NCBI RefSeq assembly: GCF_022024175.1
Contig: NZ_CP091794.1
Span: 1,488,001 to 1,552,000, forward strand
Direction of reading: 5' to 3'
DNA: 64,000 nucleotides
Origin: Prevotella communis
GTDB lineage: Bacteria; Bacteroidota; Bacteroidia; Bacteroidales; Bacteroidaceae
The position numbers were made by a program, and so were the translations under genes. Positions within the stretch are counted from its first letter, which is position 1, and each line of letters starts with the position of its first letter. Positions 41,434 to 49,564 of this stretch are shown piece after piece. A model generated the notes under the pieces. The model searched no databases. It was given only the letters and a program-made list of their open reading frames with translations, and had not been told where the DNA came from.

Positions 41434-42090
41434 TTATTGTTCTCCTTCCTTCACGGTAATGGCTTTCAACAGTTTCATAAGACTGTTGTCGCTATTCCAG
41501 CTGAAGTCGTCCATACCGATGATGGTACGGTATTTGCGTTTCAAGTCCTTGTCTTTTGGCAGGACACGTGAGATATCGCGCTCGTGCACCTTCACAAACT
41601 CTCCGTTATAAAAGAAGTAGTAGTGTGAGAAGATAGGGAGCTTATAGTCGTCCTCGCTGTTCAGGTCCATGGATGTAGTGGTGATAGCTCCACTCTCAAA
41701 TCCCATGTTCGAGATGTTGATGTTGTTGCGGAGATTCTGATTATACGCATTCAGGTCCAGCAAATCTATACGATAGAGGATGTTTGAACCTACAGAGTCC
41801 ACCATATAAGCCAACTGGTTTTTGATATTGATAAACTTCCTGTCATCAAACTCCACAGCGGCAATGGTCTCCATGTTGGCTTCCATCGTATATTCACCAT
41901 TCAGGTAAACGAGTGAGCCATTCTTCAGGAAGACGTTGGTATGTGACTGGTTAATGGTGCGACCGGTTTTTAAGGTAATAACCGATGGCTTGAATTGTTT
42001 GTAAAGTGTGGCCTGAGTTGTGCGCTGTTGGGCTGTACAAACGAGTGCAGCCATTACAAACATTGTCAAAAGAATTGTTTTCTTAATCAT
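41434..42090 (-). CDS. Secreted protein of unknown function, first gene of the orphan operon
   Basis: The 218-residue protein has a clear signal peptide (MIKKTILLTMFVMAALVCTAQ) cleaved near CTAQ, so it is exported. The mature part is beta-rich with repeated short hydrophobic strands (FKPSVITLKTGRTINQSHT, VFLKNGSLVYLNGEYTME) and resembles small periplasmic beta proteins, but I do not recognise a family. It precedes two non-secreted helical proteins by 11 bases, which is an unusual combination. Upstream is the terminator of the tRNA-Asp genes. Confidence 0.78.
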   Translation of the reverse strand: MIKKTILLTMFVMAALVCTAQQRTTQATLYKQFKPSVITLKTGRTINQSHTNVFLKNGSLVYLNGEYTMEANMETIAAVEFDDRKFINIKNQLAYMVDSVGSNILYRIDLLDLNAYNQNLRNNINISNMGFESGAITTTSMDLNSEDDYKLPIFSHYYFFYNGEFVKVHERDISRVLPKDKDLKRKYRTIIGMDDFSWNSDNSLMKLLKAITVKEGEQ

Positions 42091-42121
42091 AGTCTTGCTT
42101 GTTACTTTTTGGTTGATAATT

Positions 42122-42155
42122 TAAAAGCCCATCGATTCCTGAAAATCAATGAGCC
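42122..42155 (-). terminator. Terminator of the tRNA-Asp pair
   Basis: GCCCATCGATT (42127-42137) pairs with AATCAATGAGC (42144-42154) with two G-U pairs in RNA and a 6-base loop; on the minus strand TTTTAA follows. Confidence 0.75.
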
Positions 42156-42167
42156 TTATTCTTTTTG

Positions 42168-42241
42168 CGGTGCGTACGAGATTCGAACTCGTGACCTCCT
42201 GCGTGACAGGCAGGCATTCTAACCTACTGAACTAACGCACC
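42168..42241 (-). tRNA. tRNA-Asp (GTC)
   Basis: The acceptor stem GGTGCGT/ACGCACC, the anticodon stem CCTGC/GCAGG with loop CTGTCAC (anticodon GTC) and the T-arm GTTCGAATC are all intact. The discriminator is G, and CCA is not encoded. It is the downstream copy of an identical tandem pair. Confidence 0.97.
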
Positions 42242-42280
42242 AATCCGTAATGTTTGCTTTGCTCACCAGTTTTAGAGAAG

Positions 42281-42354
42281 CGGTGCGTACGAGATTCGAA
42301 CTCGTGACCTCCTGCGTGACAGGCAGGCATTCTAACCTACTGAACTAACGCACC
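42281..42354 (-). tRNA. tRNA-Asp (GTC), upstream copy
   Basis: This copy is identical to the other at every base that can be compared, with anticodon GTC and no encoded CCA. The two are separated by 39 bases and should be cut from one precursor. TACCTTTG at 42385-42392 on the minus strand is the likely -7 box. Confidence 0.97.
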
Positions 42355-42384
42355 ATTGTAGGTCTCTTTGCTGTTTTGCGGGTG

Positions 42385-42392
42385 CAAAGGTA
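42385..42392 (-). promoter_or_regulatory. -7 element of the tRNA-Asp transcript
   Basis: Minus-strand TACCTTTG lies about 30 bases upstream of the first tRNA. No clear TTTG at -33 is visible. Confidence 0.5.
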
Positions 42393-42503
42393 TGACTTTT
42401 TCTTGAATAAAAAAAACATTTCGAAGGAATTTTTTTAGAGATAACATCCTTTAACAATTTTAGGGCCATTTTGCTGATTGAATTGTTGTTTTTGTGGAAA
42501 AAA

Positions 42504-42535
42504 TTTGCTCAGTTTATGGGAAATGTGTAATTTTG
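42504..42535 (+). promoter_or_regulatory. Promoter of the VTC-DUF4956 operon
   Basis: TTTG (42504-42507), a 20-base spacer and TAATTTTG (42528-42535) fit the consensus, with a leader near 25 bases before ATG 42565. Confidence 0.7.
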
Positions 42536-42564
42536 CCAACAAATCGATAACTAAAGCCGTTTTA

Positions 42565-43311
42565 ATGGAAGAATTATTATTTTCCTTTGCTCCCATCACA
42601 CTTGATGAGATGAGCGGTGTGAAACTGATGAATCGCACGGATACAAAATTCGTGACCAGTATGCCTATGCTCATCCGGTTGCTGGAGATGGCTCAGGGAG
42701 ACTATTACGCGCAAGAAATAGATGGTGAACGCAACATGCTTTATGATACCACCTATTTTGATACGCGCGACTATGATATGTATAAGGAACATCAGCATGG
42801 TCATGCCAACAGACAGAAGATCCGTTTCCGTACCTATGTGAGCAGTCATCTGCAGTTCATGGAGGTGAAGACCAAGAATAATCACGGTAGGACGAAGAAG
42901 AAACGTATCGAGGTGGAGGATATGAACCTTGACGACCAGCAGAAGCGTGAGTTCCTGGCAAAGACGCTCAGGTTTGATGCAGATACCCTGATACCTCATA
43001 TGCATAATTATTTCCGCAGGATTACGTTGGTCAATAAAGCCAAGACGGAAAGGCTTACCATAGATACTGCGTTACAGTTTAATAATGTGCAGACCCATAC
43101 GAACAAGGATATGGGACCGCTGGTCATTATAGAACTGAAGCGTGACGGAATGGCTTTCTCGCCTGTGCTGGAGATGTTGCGCACGCTCCACATACACCCA
43201 CATGGATTCAGCAAATACTGTATGGGAGCAGCTATGACCAATAGCCATTTACCCATCAACCGCTTTAAGCAGAAACTGAGGGATGTGGAACTTATATTAA
43301 ATAAGGAATAA
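42565..43311 (+). CDS. VTC-domain polyphosphate polymerase-like protein
   Basis: The start at ATG 42565 gives 248 residues (MEELLFSFAP); the longer frame begins before the promoter. The fold is the VTC/CYTH-type triphosphate tunnel: LMNRTDTKFV, LYDTTYFDT, RQKIRFRTY, FMEVKTKNNHGRTKKKRI and IIELKRDG supply the alternating basic and acidic residues of the tunnel. In yeast Vtc4 this domain makes polyphosphate from ATP. Here it is followed 32 bases later by a DUF4956 membrane protein, a conserved pairing in bacteria that probably forms a membrane-linked complex. Confidence 0.88.
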   Translation: MEELLFSFAPITLDEMSGVKLMNRTDTKFVTSMPMLIRLLEMAQGDYYAQEIDGERNMLYDTTYFDTRDYDMYKEHQHGHANRQKIRFRTYVSSHLQFMEVKTKNNHGRTKKKRIEVEDMNLDDQQKREFLAKTLRFDADTLIPHMHNYFRRITLVNKAKTERLTIDTALQFNNVQTHTNKDMGPLVIIELKRDGMAFSPVLEMLRTLHIHPHGFSKYCMGAAMTNSHLPINRFKQKLRDVELILNKE

Positions 43312-43343
43312 AAATAAATAAGGTAAAAATAAGGTAAAAAACG

Positions 43344-44015
43344 ATGGATTACATTTTGAATTTCTTTTCAGGTGACTTCGGATTGGCACTTCTGCGTTTT
43401 GTAGTGTGCATGTTTGTAAACTGGGTGATTATTGACCGCCTGTATTACAAAAAGTCACGTCGTCGCGATTTCTATTTCACGTTCATGCTTATCTCCGTGG
43501 CCATTTTCTTCCTGGTTTACTTCATGATGGGTATGGATCGCGGTAAGGCCACAATGGGCGTAGGTCTCGGCTTGTTTGGTATCTTCAGTATCATGCGTTA
43601 TCGTACCGACACGATGCCTGTGCGCGAGATGACTTACCTCTTTATTATCATATGTCTCTCTGTGGTTCATGCGATGGTGGATGTAGAGTCGACCCCTGAT
43701 GTCCTGGCAGACTTCCTGAAGTTGGGTGTCATCGATGTCATCGTACTCGTTGCTATCAGCATGTGTGAGCGCCGTCTGAAGATATTGAGTAATAAGCTCA
43801 TTCAGTATGACCGCCCGGAACTCTGTAAGCCGGAAAACAAGGAGAAGCTGATTGCTGACCTGGAGGAACGTACCGGTCTTAAGATTATCAAGGTAGAGGT
43901 CGGCGGTATCGATTTCCTCAAGGATTCTGTGGTGCTGCGCGTCACCTACGACAGTAAGCCTAATGAAGTAGATAATCAATTCACGGTAAGAAAATCACAA
44001 TGGAGAAACGTCTGA
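43344..44015 (+). CDS. DUF4956 membrane protein
   Basis: The 223-residue protein has three or four N-terminal membrane helices (LALLRFVVCMFVNWVIID, FTFMLISVAIFFLVYFM, GVGLGLFGIFSIMRYRTDT) and a cytosolic C-terminal alpha/beta domain (residues ~150-223). The FGIFSIMRYRTD segment is typical of DUF4956. Partners are commonly a VTC-domain protein and a CotH-type kinase. The gene overlaps the downstream DUF2490 gene by 16 bases. Function: unknown, probably anchoring or coupling polyphosphate synthesis. Confidence 0.87.
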   Translation: MDYILNFFSGDFGLALLRFVVCMFVNWVIIDRLYYKKSRRRDFYFTFMLISVAIFFLVYFMMGMDRGKATMGVGLGLFGIFSIMRYRTDTMPVREMTYLFIIICLSVVHAMVDVESTPDVLADFLKLGVIDVIVLVAISMCERRLKILSNKLIQYDRPELCKPENKEKLIADLEERTGLKIIKVEVGGIDFLKDSVVLRVTYDSKPNEVDNQFTVRKSQWRNV

Positions 44016-44758
44016 TTATTTTGTTGCTGGCCGTAGTCGCAGCGCTGCCCCGGCTGTATGCCCAGAGTGAGTCAGGTATGATTCTAGGACTGGAGGTAGA
44101 GAAGAAAATCAATAAGCAGTTGGGTGTCAGCTTGGAGGCCGACTACCGTAGTCGTAATGACTTCAAGACCTCCGACCGCTGGAGCGTGGGGCTGAATGCC
44201 GACTATAAGTTGGCCAAGTGGCTGAAGGCCGACGCTGGCTATACTTATCTGAATACTCATTTCGGAGAGAAGATCACGAAGGGGGCATCGAAGACGAAAT
44301 GGCGTCCCAGCTACTGGGGACCGCGTCATCGCTTTCATGCCTCTTTGGGGGCTGACTACAAAGTGTGGAGCAATCTTCGCGTGTCACTTCGTGAGCGTTG
44401 GCAGTATACCTATCGCCCCGAGAAGAGTGTAGAACGCTGGAAGATTGATGAAACCCTGAAGACGAAATCGCTGGATAGTGATTATATCCGTGAGTCAAAA
44501 GGCAAGCATCAGCTCCGCACCCGACTGCAGGTGGAATGGGACCAGAAGCGTGCTATGTTCACTCCCTACGCTAATGTGGAGTTCTATAACAGTATGGCTA
44601 TCGAGAAAATCCGCTATACCGTTGGCACGGATATCAAAATCACCAAACAGCATTCTTTCGGCCTCTACTATCGCTTCCAGGATATGCGAAACTCGGATGC
44701 CGAGGATGCCGATCCTGATATGCATTATTTCGGCGTAGGCTATAAACTAAAACTCTAA
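44000..44758 (+). CDS. DUF2490 outer-membrane beta-barrel protein
   Basis: The 252-residue protein has a signal peptide (ending RLYAQ) and alternating hydrophobic/polar strands throughout (VSLEADYRSRNDFK, WLKADAGYTYLNTHFG, YWGPRHRFHASLGADY, ending YFGVGYKLKL), the layout of DUF2490. Members are small outer-membrane barrels of unknown function, sometimes found with polyphosphate or cell-surface operons. It overlaps DUF4956 by 16 bases, so expression is coupled. Confidence 0.87.
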   Translation: MEKRLIILLLAVVAALPRLYAQSESGMILGLEVEKKINKQLGVSLEADYRSRNDFKTSDRWSVGLNADYKLAKWLKADAGYTYLNTHFGEKITKGASKTKWRPSYWGPRHRFHASLGADYKVWSNLRVSLRERWQYTYRPEKSVERWKIDETLKTKSLDSDYIRESKGKHQLRTRLQVEWDQKRAMFTPYANVEFYNSMAIEKIRYTVGTDIKITKQHSFGLYYRFQDMRNSDAEDADPDMHYFGVGYKLKL

Positions 44759-44769
44759 AACAAGTAAAG

Positions 44770-45948
44770 ATGATGAAAAAGTATTTTCTTGCCGTCTTCC
44801 TGATGGCGCTAACTGGTGGCATGATGACATCGTGTGGCGATGACGATACCAGCGAATATGATGGATATAAGACCGTGACGGATGATGAAAAGGAGAATGA
44901 CAGCGATACTACGGTCGTTGTACGTGACACCCTTGCCGTGAATATCGTATGGGATGGTACCACCGTCCAACTGACAGGTGATGTTGACTCTGTCTCCTAT
45001 ACGCAAACGGGTGGCGATGTGGTGATTACCTCCAATATCGACAGATTCCTGGAACTGACCCTTAGTGGTTCAACCTCTGATGGTTCTCTCCTGGTCTACA
45101 GTCTGAAGAAGTATGGCATCATCCTGAATGGTGTCAGTATTACCAATCCGGATGGAGCCGCAATCAATAACCAGTGTGGCAAAAGTCTGTTCCTGACCTT
45201 GGCGGATGGTACGGTGAATACCTTGACGGATGGTGAAAATTATGCCGAACGGACATTCGACCAGAAGGGTACTTTGTTCAGCGAGGGACAGATTTACTTT
45301 GGCGGAACTGGTTCACTCACAATCAATGGCAACGGAAAGAATGGCATTGCCTGCGATGACTATATCGTTATGAATGGCGGCACCATCAAGATTGATGTGG
45401 AAGATACGGGTTCTAACGGCATCAAAGTAAACGATGGCTTCACGATTAACGATGGTGTGCTGACCATTGACGTGAAAGCTGATGCGGCTCGCGGTATCCG
45501 TTGTGAGGCCCGTACCACGATAGCTGGTGGTACTACGACCATCACGACATCTGGCGACTGTGAGACTGAAACTGTCGAAGGGGTAGAGGATGCCTCTTCT
45601 GCAGCGGGTATCAAGTGTGACAGCCTGTTCCTGATGACAGCCGGAACCCTGACTATCACCAGTAAGGGTGATGGCGGCAAGGGTATCAACTGCGCCGATA
45701 GCGTGAAGTTCTGTGGCGGAACGCTGTATGCCGAGACAAAAGGTGGTAATGACGAAGGAAAGCCCAAGGCTGTGAAGGGCGATAAGGGTATTGTTGTCAG
45801 TGGCGGCTCGTTCACGGCTAAATGTGTGAAGAGCTGGGCGCTCGACAATGGTGTTGATACAGAAGACCCCAAACAGCGTGTCACCATCCTGGGTGCGCCC
45901 ACGACGAACACCGTTCAGAAACGCAACGTCGTTATCAAATATGAATAA
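44770..45948 (+). CDS. Cthe_2159-type beta-helix carbohydrate-binding lipoprotein
   Basis: The 392-residue lipoprotein has a lipobox (MMTSC, from ATG 44770 or the ATG one codon later), an acidic linker, and a repetitive beta-helix region from ~residue 80 on: GVSITNPDGAAI, LTINGNGKNGIACDDYIVM, GGTIKIDVEDTGSNGIKVND, DAARGIRCEARTTI, GGKGINCADSV. This is the pattern of Cthe_2159 (DUF4353), which binds cellulose and acidic polysaccharides such as polygalacturonate in Clostridium thermocellum. It is the fourth gene of the VTC operon, in the place where a CotH kinase is often found. Surface attachment or matrix binding is a reasonable guess. Confidence 0.85.
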   Translation: MMKKYFLAVFLMALTGGMMTSCGDDDTSEYDGYKTVTDDEKENDSDTTVVVRDTLAVNIVWDGTTVQLTGDVDSVSYTQTGGDVVITSNIDRFLELTLSGSTSDGSLLVYSLKKYGIILNGVSITNPDGAAINNQCGKSLFLTLADGTVNTLTDGENYAERTFDQKGTLFSEGQIYFGGTGSLTINGNGKNGIACDDYIVMNGGTIKIDVEDTGSNGIKVNDGFTINDGVLTIDVKADAARGIRCEARTTIAGGTTTITTSGDCETETVEGVEDASSAAGIKCDSLFLMTAGTLTITSKGDGGKGINCADSVKFCGGTLYAETKGGNDEGKPKAVKGDKGIVVSGGSFTAKCVKSWALDNGVDTEDPKQRVTILGAPTTNTVQKRNVVIKYE

Positions 45949-45963
45949 AATCTGCCATAACTT

Positions 45964-45994
45964 TTTGTTATTCGGCAAAGATTTCATACCTTTG
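45964..45994 (+). promoter_or_regulatory. Promoter of the LacI-uxaA operon
   Basis: TTTG (45964-45967), a 19-base spacer and TACCTTTG (45987-45994) match the consensus; the leader would be about 12 bases. Confidence 0.7.
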
Positions 45995-46013
45995 CACGAA
46001 ATATCAGAAAGTT

Positions 46014-47084
46014 ATGGCAACTGAAAAGATTAGAATTAAGGATATCGCAGAGCGGGCGGGAGTGTCAGTGGGCACTGTCGACCGCGTTTTGCATGAAAGG
46101 CCTAACGTGTCTCCTGCAGCACGGGAGAAGGTAGAGAAGGCCTTGGCAGAAATGGATTATCAGCCTAATGTATATGCTTCAGCATTGGCTTATAATAAGG
46201 ATTATTTGTTTTGTTGCGTCATTCCGATGCACGAAAGTGAAGCCTATTGGGACGAGATTGAAGAAGGCGTGAAGGCATGTACCGCCCTCAGGCGTGATTT
46301 CCATATCTCCCTGAAGATTTTGTATTACGAGCGCTTCAACTCGGCTTCTTTTGAGAATATTGCCAAGGAATGTCTAGATGCTAATCCTGATGGTGTCATC
46401 GTAGTGCCAGCCCGACTGGATATCACTCGCGATTTCACGGAACAGTTGTCCGACCGTAATATTCCTTTCATCTTGCTTGATTCCTATCTGCCGGATTTGA
46501 AGCCATTGGCTTTCTATGGTCAGGACTCTTTCCAGAGTGGCTATTTTGCAGCCCGTATGATGATGCTGATTGCATCTAAGGAACAGGAGATTATGATGAT
46601 GAAGCAGCTCAACAACGGACATGTCGGTTCTAAGCAGCAGTCCAACCGTGAGACTGGCTTCCGTCATTATATGCGTGACCACTTCCCTGAAATTTCAATT
46701 ATTGACGTTGATCTCCCTCTTGGTGGTACGAAGGCACAATACGATAAGATCCTGGAGGACTTCTTCAAGGAGCATCCTCATGTGCACCATTGTATCACCT
46801 TCAATTCCAAGGCCCACCTCGTTGGCGAGTTCCTGTTGCGTACCAATCGTCGTAACGTGCAGATTATGGGTTACGATATGGTGCCAAAGAATGCCGAATG
46901 TGTGCGCCAGGGCAGTATCTCGTTCCTGATTGCCCAGCATGCCTATATGCAGGGCTATGCCTGCGTGGAGACCCTTTTCCAGGCTATCGTACTGAAGAAG
47001 GAGGTGAATCCCGTGAACTACATGCCTATTGAACTGCTGGTCAAGGAAAACATTGAATTCTATCGCCGAACGAATGTCGGATAA
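46014..47084 (+). CDS. LacI-family transcriptional regulator
   Basis: The 356-residue regulator has an N-terminal LacI helix-turn-helix (IRIKDIAERAGVSVGTVDR) with the hinge PNVSPAAREKVEKA, and a periplasmic-binding-type effector domain with AYWDEIEEGVKAC, DGVIVVPARLD and YMPIELLVKENIEF. It precedes the altronate dehydratase gene by 17 bases in the same direction, so it probably controls hexuronate (galacturonate/altronate) use, possibly autoregulated. The effector could be galacturonate, tagaturonate or altronate; this is inferred from context. Confidence 0.93.
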   Translation: MATEKIRIKDIAERAGVSVGTVDRVLHERPNVSPAAREKVEKALAEMDYQPNVYASALAYNKDYLFCCVIPMHESEAYWDEIEEGVKACTALRRDFHISLKILYYERFNSASFENIAKECLDANPDGVIVVPARLDITRDFTEQLSDRNIPFILLDSYLPDLKPLAFYGQDSFQSGYFAARMMMLIASKEQEIMMMKQLNNGHVGSKQQSNRETGFRHYMRDHFPEISIIDVDLPLGGTKAQYDKILEDFFKEHPHVHHCITFNSKAHLVGEFLLRTNRRNVQIMGYDMVPKNAECVRQGSISFLIAQHAYMQGYACVETLFQAIVLKKEVNPVNYMPIELLVKENIEFYRRTNVG

Positions 47085-47101
47085 AAAACAAACTATTATT
47101 T

Positions 47102-48598
47102 ATGGAACTTAAAACTTATCTCAAAATCAATCCTGCAGACTCTGTCGTTGTCTGTTTGGTAGAAAAGAAAAAAGGCGACGTCATCGAAGCTGGTGGCGAA
47201 CGTGTGGTGCTGGCCGAGGATGTACCTGCTGGTCATAAGGTGCTGTTGCGCGATGTGAAGCAGGGTGAGAACATCATCAAATACGGCTATCCTATTGGTC
47301 ATGCTCTTAAGGATTTGAAAGCTGGCGAATGGGTGAATGAGAATAATCTGAAGACGAATCTGTCTGGTACGCTTGAATATACATATTCTCCTGTTAACGA
47401 GGTACTTAATATCAAGAAGGAGAACAGGACCTTTAAGGGTTATGTTCGTAAGAATGGCGATGTGGGCGTACGTAATGAGATATGGATTGTGCCTACTGTG
47501 GGCTGTGTCAACGGTATTGCCGAGCGCCTCGCAAAACAGTTGCGTGAGGAGACCGGTTGCAAGGATATCGATTCTATCTATACCTGGCATCACAACTACG
47601 GTTGTTCGCAGCTGAGCGGTGACCACGAGAATACCCGCAAGGTGCTTCGCGACATTGTGCTTCATCCTAATGCCGGAGCAGTATTGGTACTGGGCCTGGG
47701 ATGTGAGAACAACCAGCCTGATGACTTCATGAAGCTCTTGGGCGATTACGACAAAGACCGCATCCGCTTGCTCGTTACTCAGAAGGTTGATGGCGACGAG
47801 GTTGAGGCTGGCATGCAGATTTTGCGTGAGCTCTACGCTATTGCCAGCAAAGACCGCCGTGAGGATGTGCCTGTCAGTAAACTGCGTGTAGGCTTGAAGT
47901 GTGGTGGCTCTGACGGATTCAGCGGTATCACCGCCAATCCCCTTGTTGGTGAGTTCAGCGACTGGCTCGTGGCACAGGGTGGTACGAGCGTATTGACCGA
48001 GGTGCCTGAGATGTTTGGTGCTGAAACGATTCTGATGAACCGTTGCGAGACGCCTCAGCTCTTTGAGAAGACTGTTTCGATGATTAATAATTTCAAGGAG
48101 TATTTCCTGAGCCACGGCGAACCCGTAGGCGAGAACCCCAGTCCTGGTAACAAGGCAGGTGGTATCTCTACCCTCGAGGATAAGGCCCTTGGTTGTACGC
48201 AGAAATGTGGTCGTGCCCCTGTGAGCGGTGTGATGGAATACGGAGACCGCCTGTCGGCTACAGGCCTGAATCTCCTCTCTGCTCCTGGTAATGATCTCGT
48301 GGCTTCTACCGCTCTGGCTTCTTGCGGTTGTCACCTGGTATTGTTTACCACTGGCCGTGGTACGCCCTTCGGCACCTTTGTTCCTACGATGAAGATTGCC
48401 ACCAATCCTACATTGGCCGAGCGTAAGCCCAACTGGGTGGATTTCTCTGCCGGACAACTCATTCAGGGTCGTACGATGGAGGAACTCGTGCCCGAGTTTA
48501 TCGATAAGGTGCTGGCTGTTGCCTCTGGCGAGAAAGCCCGTAATGAGGAAAACGACTACCGCGAGATTTCAATATTCAAGAACGGCGTAACGCTATAG
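47102..48598 (+). CDS. uxaA: Altronate dehydratase
   Basis: The 498-residue UxaA protein has an N-terminal SAF domain (~1-75, VLAEDVPAGHKVLL) and the C-terminal dehydratase core (~100-498) with VGVRNEIWIVPTVGCVN, GLKCGGSDGFSGITANP and CTQKCGRAPVSGVMEYGD. It converts D-altronate to 2-keto-3-deoxy-D-gluconate in the galacturonate pathway. It is coupled to the upstream LacI gene. UxaB and UxaC are not in the window. Five heptanucleotide repeats begin directly after its TAG stop. Confidence 0.95.
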   Translation: MELKTYLKINPADSVVVCLVEKKKGDVIEAGGERVVLAEDVPAGHKVLLRDVKQGENIIKYGYPIGHALKDLKAGEWVNENNLKTNLSGTLEYTYSPVNEVLNIKKENRTFKGYVRKNGDVGVRNEIWIVPTVGCVNGIAERLAKQLREETGCKDIDSIYTWHHNYGCSQLSGDHENTRKVLRDIVLHPNAGAVLVLGLGCENNQPDDFMKLLGDYDKDRIRLLVTQKVDGDEVEAGMQILRELYAIASKDRREDVPVSKLRVGLKCGGSDGFSGITANPLVGEFSDWLVAQGGTSVLTEVPEMFGAETILMNRCETPQLFEKTVSMINNFKEYFLSHGEPVGENPSPGNKAGGISTLEDKALGCTQKCGRAPVSGVMEYGDRLSATGLNLLSAPGNDLVASTALASCGCHLVLFTTGRGTPFGTFVPTMKIATNPTLAERKPNWVDFSAGQLIQGRTMEELVPEFIDKVLAVASGEKARNEENDYREISIFKNGVTL

Positions 48599-48633
48599 GT
48601 TTGAGGTTTGAGATTTAAGGTTTGAAATTTGAG
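48599..48633 (+). repeat. Five tandem heptanucleotide repeats after the uxaA stop codon
   Basis: Starting at the first base after TAG, five units of GTTTGAG-type heptamers (GTTTGAG, GTTTGAG, ATTTAAG, GTTTGAA, ATTTGAG) are followed by an 8-base variant. Member of the heptad junction class. Confidence 0.85.
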
Positions 48634-48653
48634 GATTTGAGCATTAAAATAGA

Positions 48654-49442
48654 ATGGATGTAACAACACGAAATTTCTTTCGCCTTTTGCGTGCAGGCGT
48701 GTTCGGTCAACAGGAAAAGGTCGAACCGATGTCGGCATGCAAATGGCGGAAGACGATGTTGTTTGCCCAGGCTCATGGTGTCGAGGCCGAGACCTATGCC
48801 GGACTGGAGGTGCTCAATGAACAGTATTTCATTCAGATTATCTCCCCTGACGTGGTCAAAGAGTGGGCTTCACTATTTTCCTCCCGCCGCGCTCGTCCTG
48901 AGTATGACCTCTCCTTACTGTCTCCCCGTTTGAAGAAAGGGCTTGCGGCTATTGCTGAGAAGACCGATACTGCCTCTGCCGACTATCAGTTGCTGGATGC
49001 CTTTGTTCATTTGGCTTATGCTCTGCTGCGTGATGACCAGTGGGTGAGACAGATGTTGGTTACCGGCGAGCTGATTCGCGAGCGTGGCACTCAGGTGGAC
49101 AGGGAGCAGATGAAAACGTGGTTTAAGAAGCTGCATCTTCATAAGATGATACAGTTGGAAGGTGCCCTCCTCGTAGAACTGCTGGGCCTGCAACAGGAAG
49201 AGTTGCCTTTTGAGGTCCTTCCTTCCAACTTTGATATCGACCGCTTTGCATCGGCCATCCCGCATAGTCAGGAGCAGATGCGCTTCTCTCAGGGAAAAGA
49301 TATCTTTGTTCATACAAGTAATAAGTCGGCCATGGTGTGGAACGCACGTCGCTCCGCCCGCTTTTTCCGATATAATCCAGCAGAGAGCATCGCAAACCTC
49401 TTTTCGTCGTTTGCCAGGTCGCTCACAAATATTGAGGAGTAG
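48654..49442 (+). CDS. Uncharacterised Bacteroidales protein (possible nucleotidyltransferase-family relative)
   Basis: The 262-residue cytosolic protein begins MDVTTRNFFRLLRAGVFGQQE; this opening with FFRLLRAG and a following PMSxxKWR segment resembles Bacteroidales proteins annotated as nucleotidyltransferase-family, but I see no nucleotidyltransferase GSxxxRD/FDxD core, so it is either a divergent or a truncated-core relative. The rest is helical (HLHKMIQLEGALLVELLG). It follows uxaA by 55 bases, with heptad repeats between, and may share its transcript. No function is assigned. Confidence 0.7.
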   Translation: MDVTTRNFFRLLRAGVFGQQEKVEPMSACKWRKTMLFAQAHGVEAETYAGLEVLNEQYFIQIISPDVVKEWASLFSSRRARPEYDLSLLSPRLKKGLAAIAEKTDTASADYQLLDAFVHLAYALLRDDQWVRQMLVTGELIRERGTQVDREQMKTWFKKLHLHKMIQLEGALLVELLGLQQEELPFEVLPSNFDIDRFASAIPHSQEQMRFSQGKDIFVHTSNKSAMVWNARRSARFFRYNPAESIANLFSSFARSLTNIEE

Positions 49443-49564
49443 TTCAGGTAAAATACTGTGATATACTCCTTATTTATAGGTATTATTTTATAAAAACAAA
49501 CTGTATTGCTGGCTTTTCCGCAAAAAGTTTGTAACTTTGCATGTCAAAGAAGCGTTATTAAAAC

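Noticed and set aside
47096..48457. 453-codon open frame antisense to uxaA
   Set aside because: The sense frame has clear UxaA motifs; the antisense translation has no recognisable protein features.
49443..49564. Riboswitch upstream of feoB
   Set aside because: The 120-base region is AT-rich, with only a -7 box and no conserved aptamer-like structure that I can recognise.
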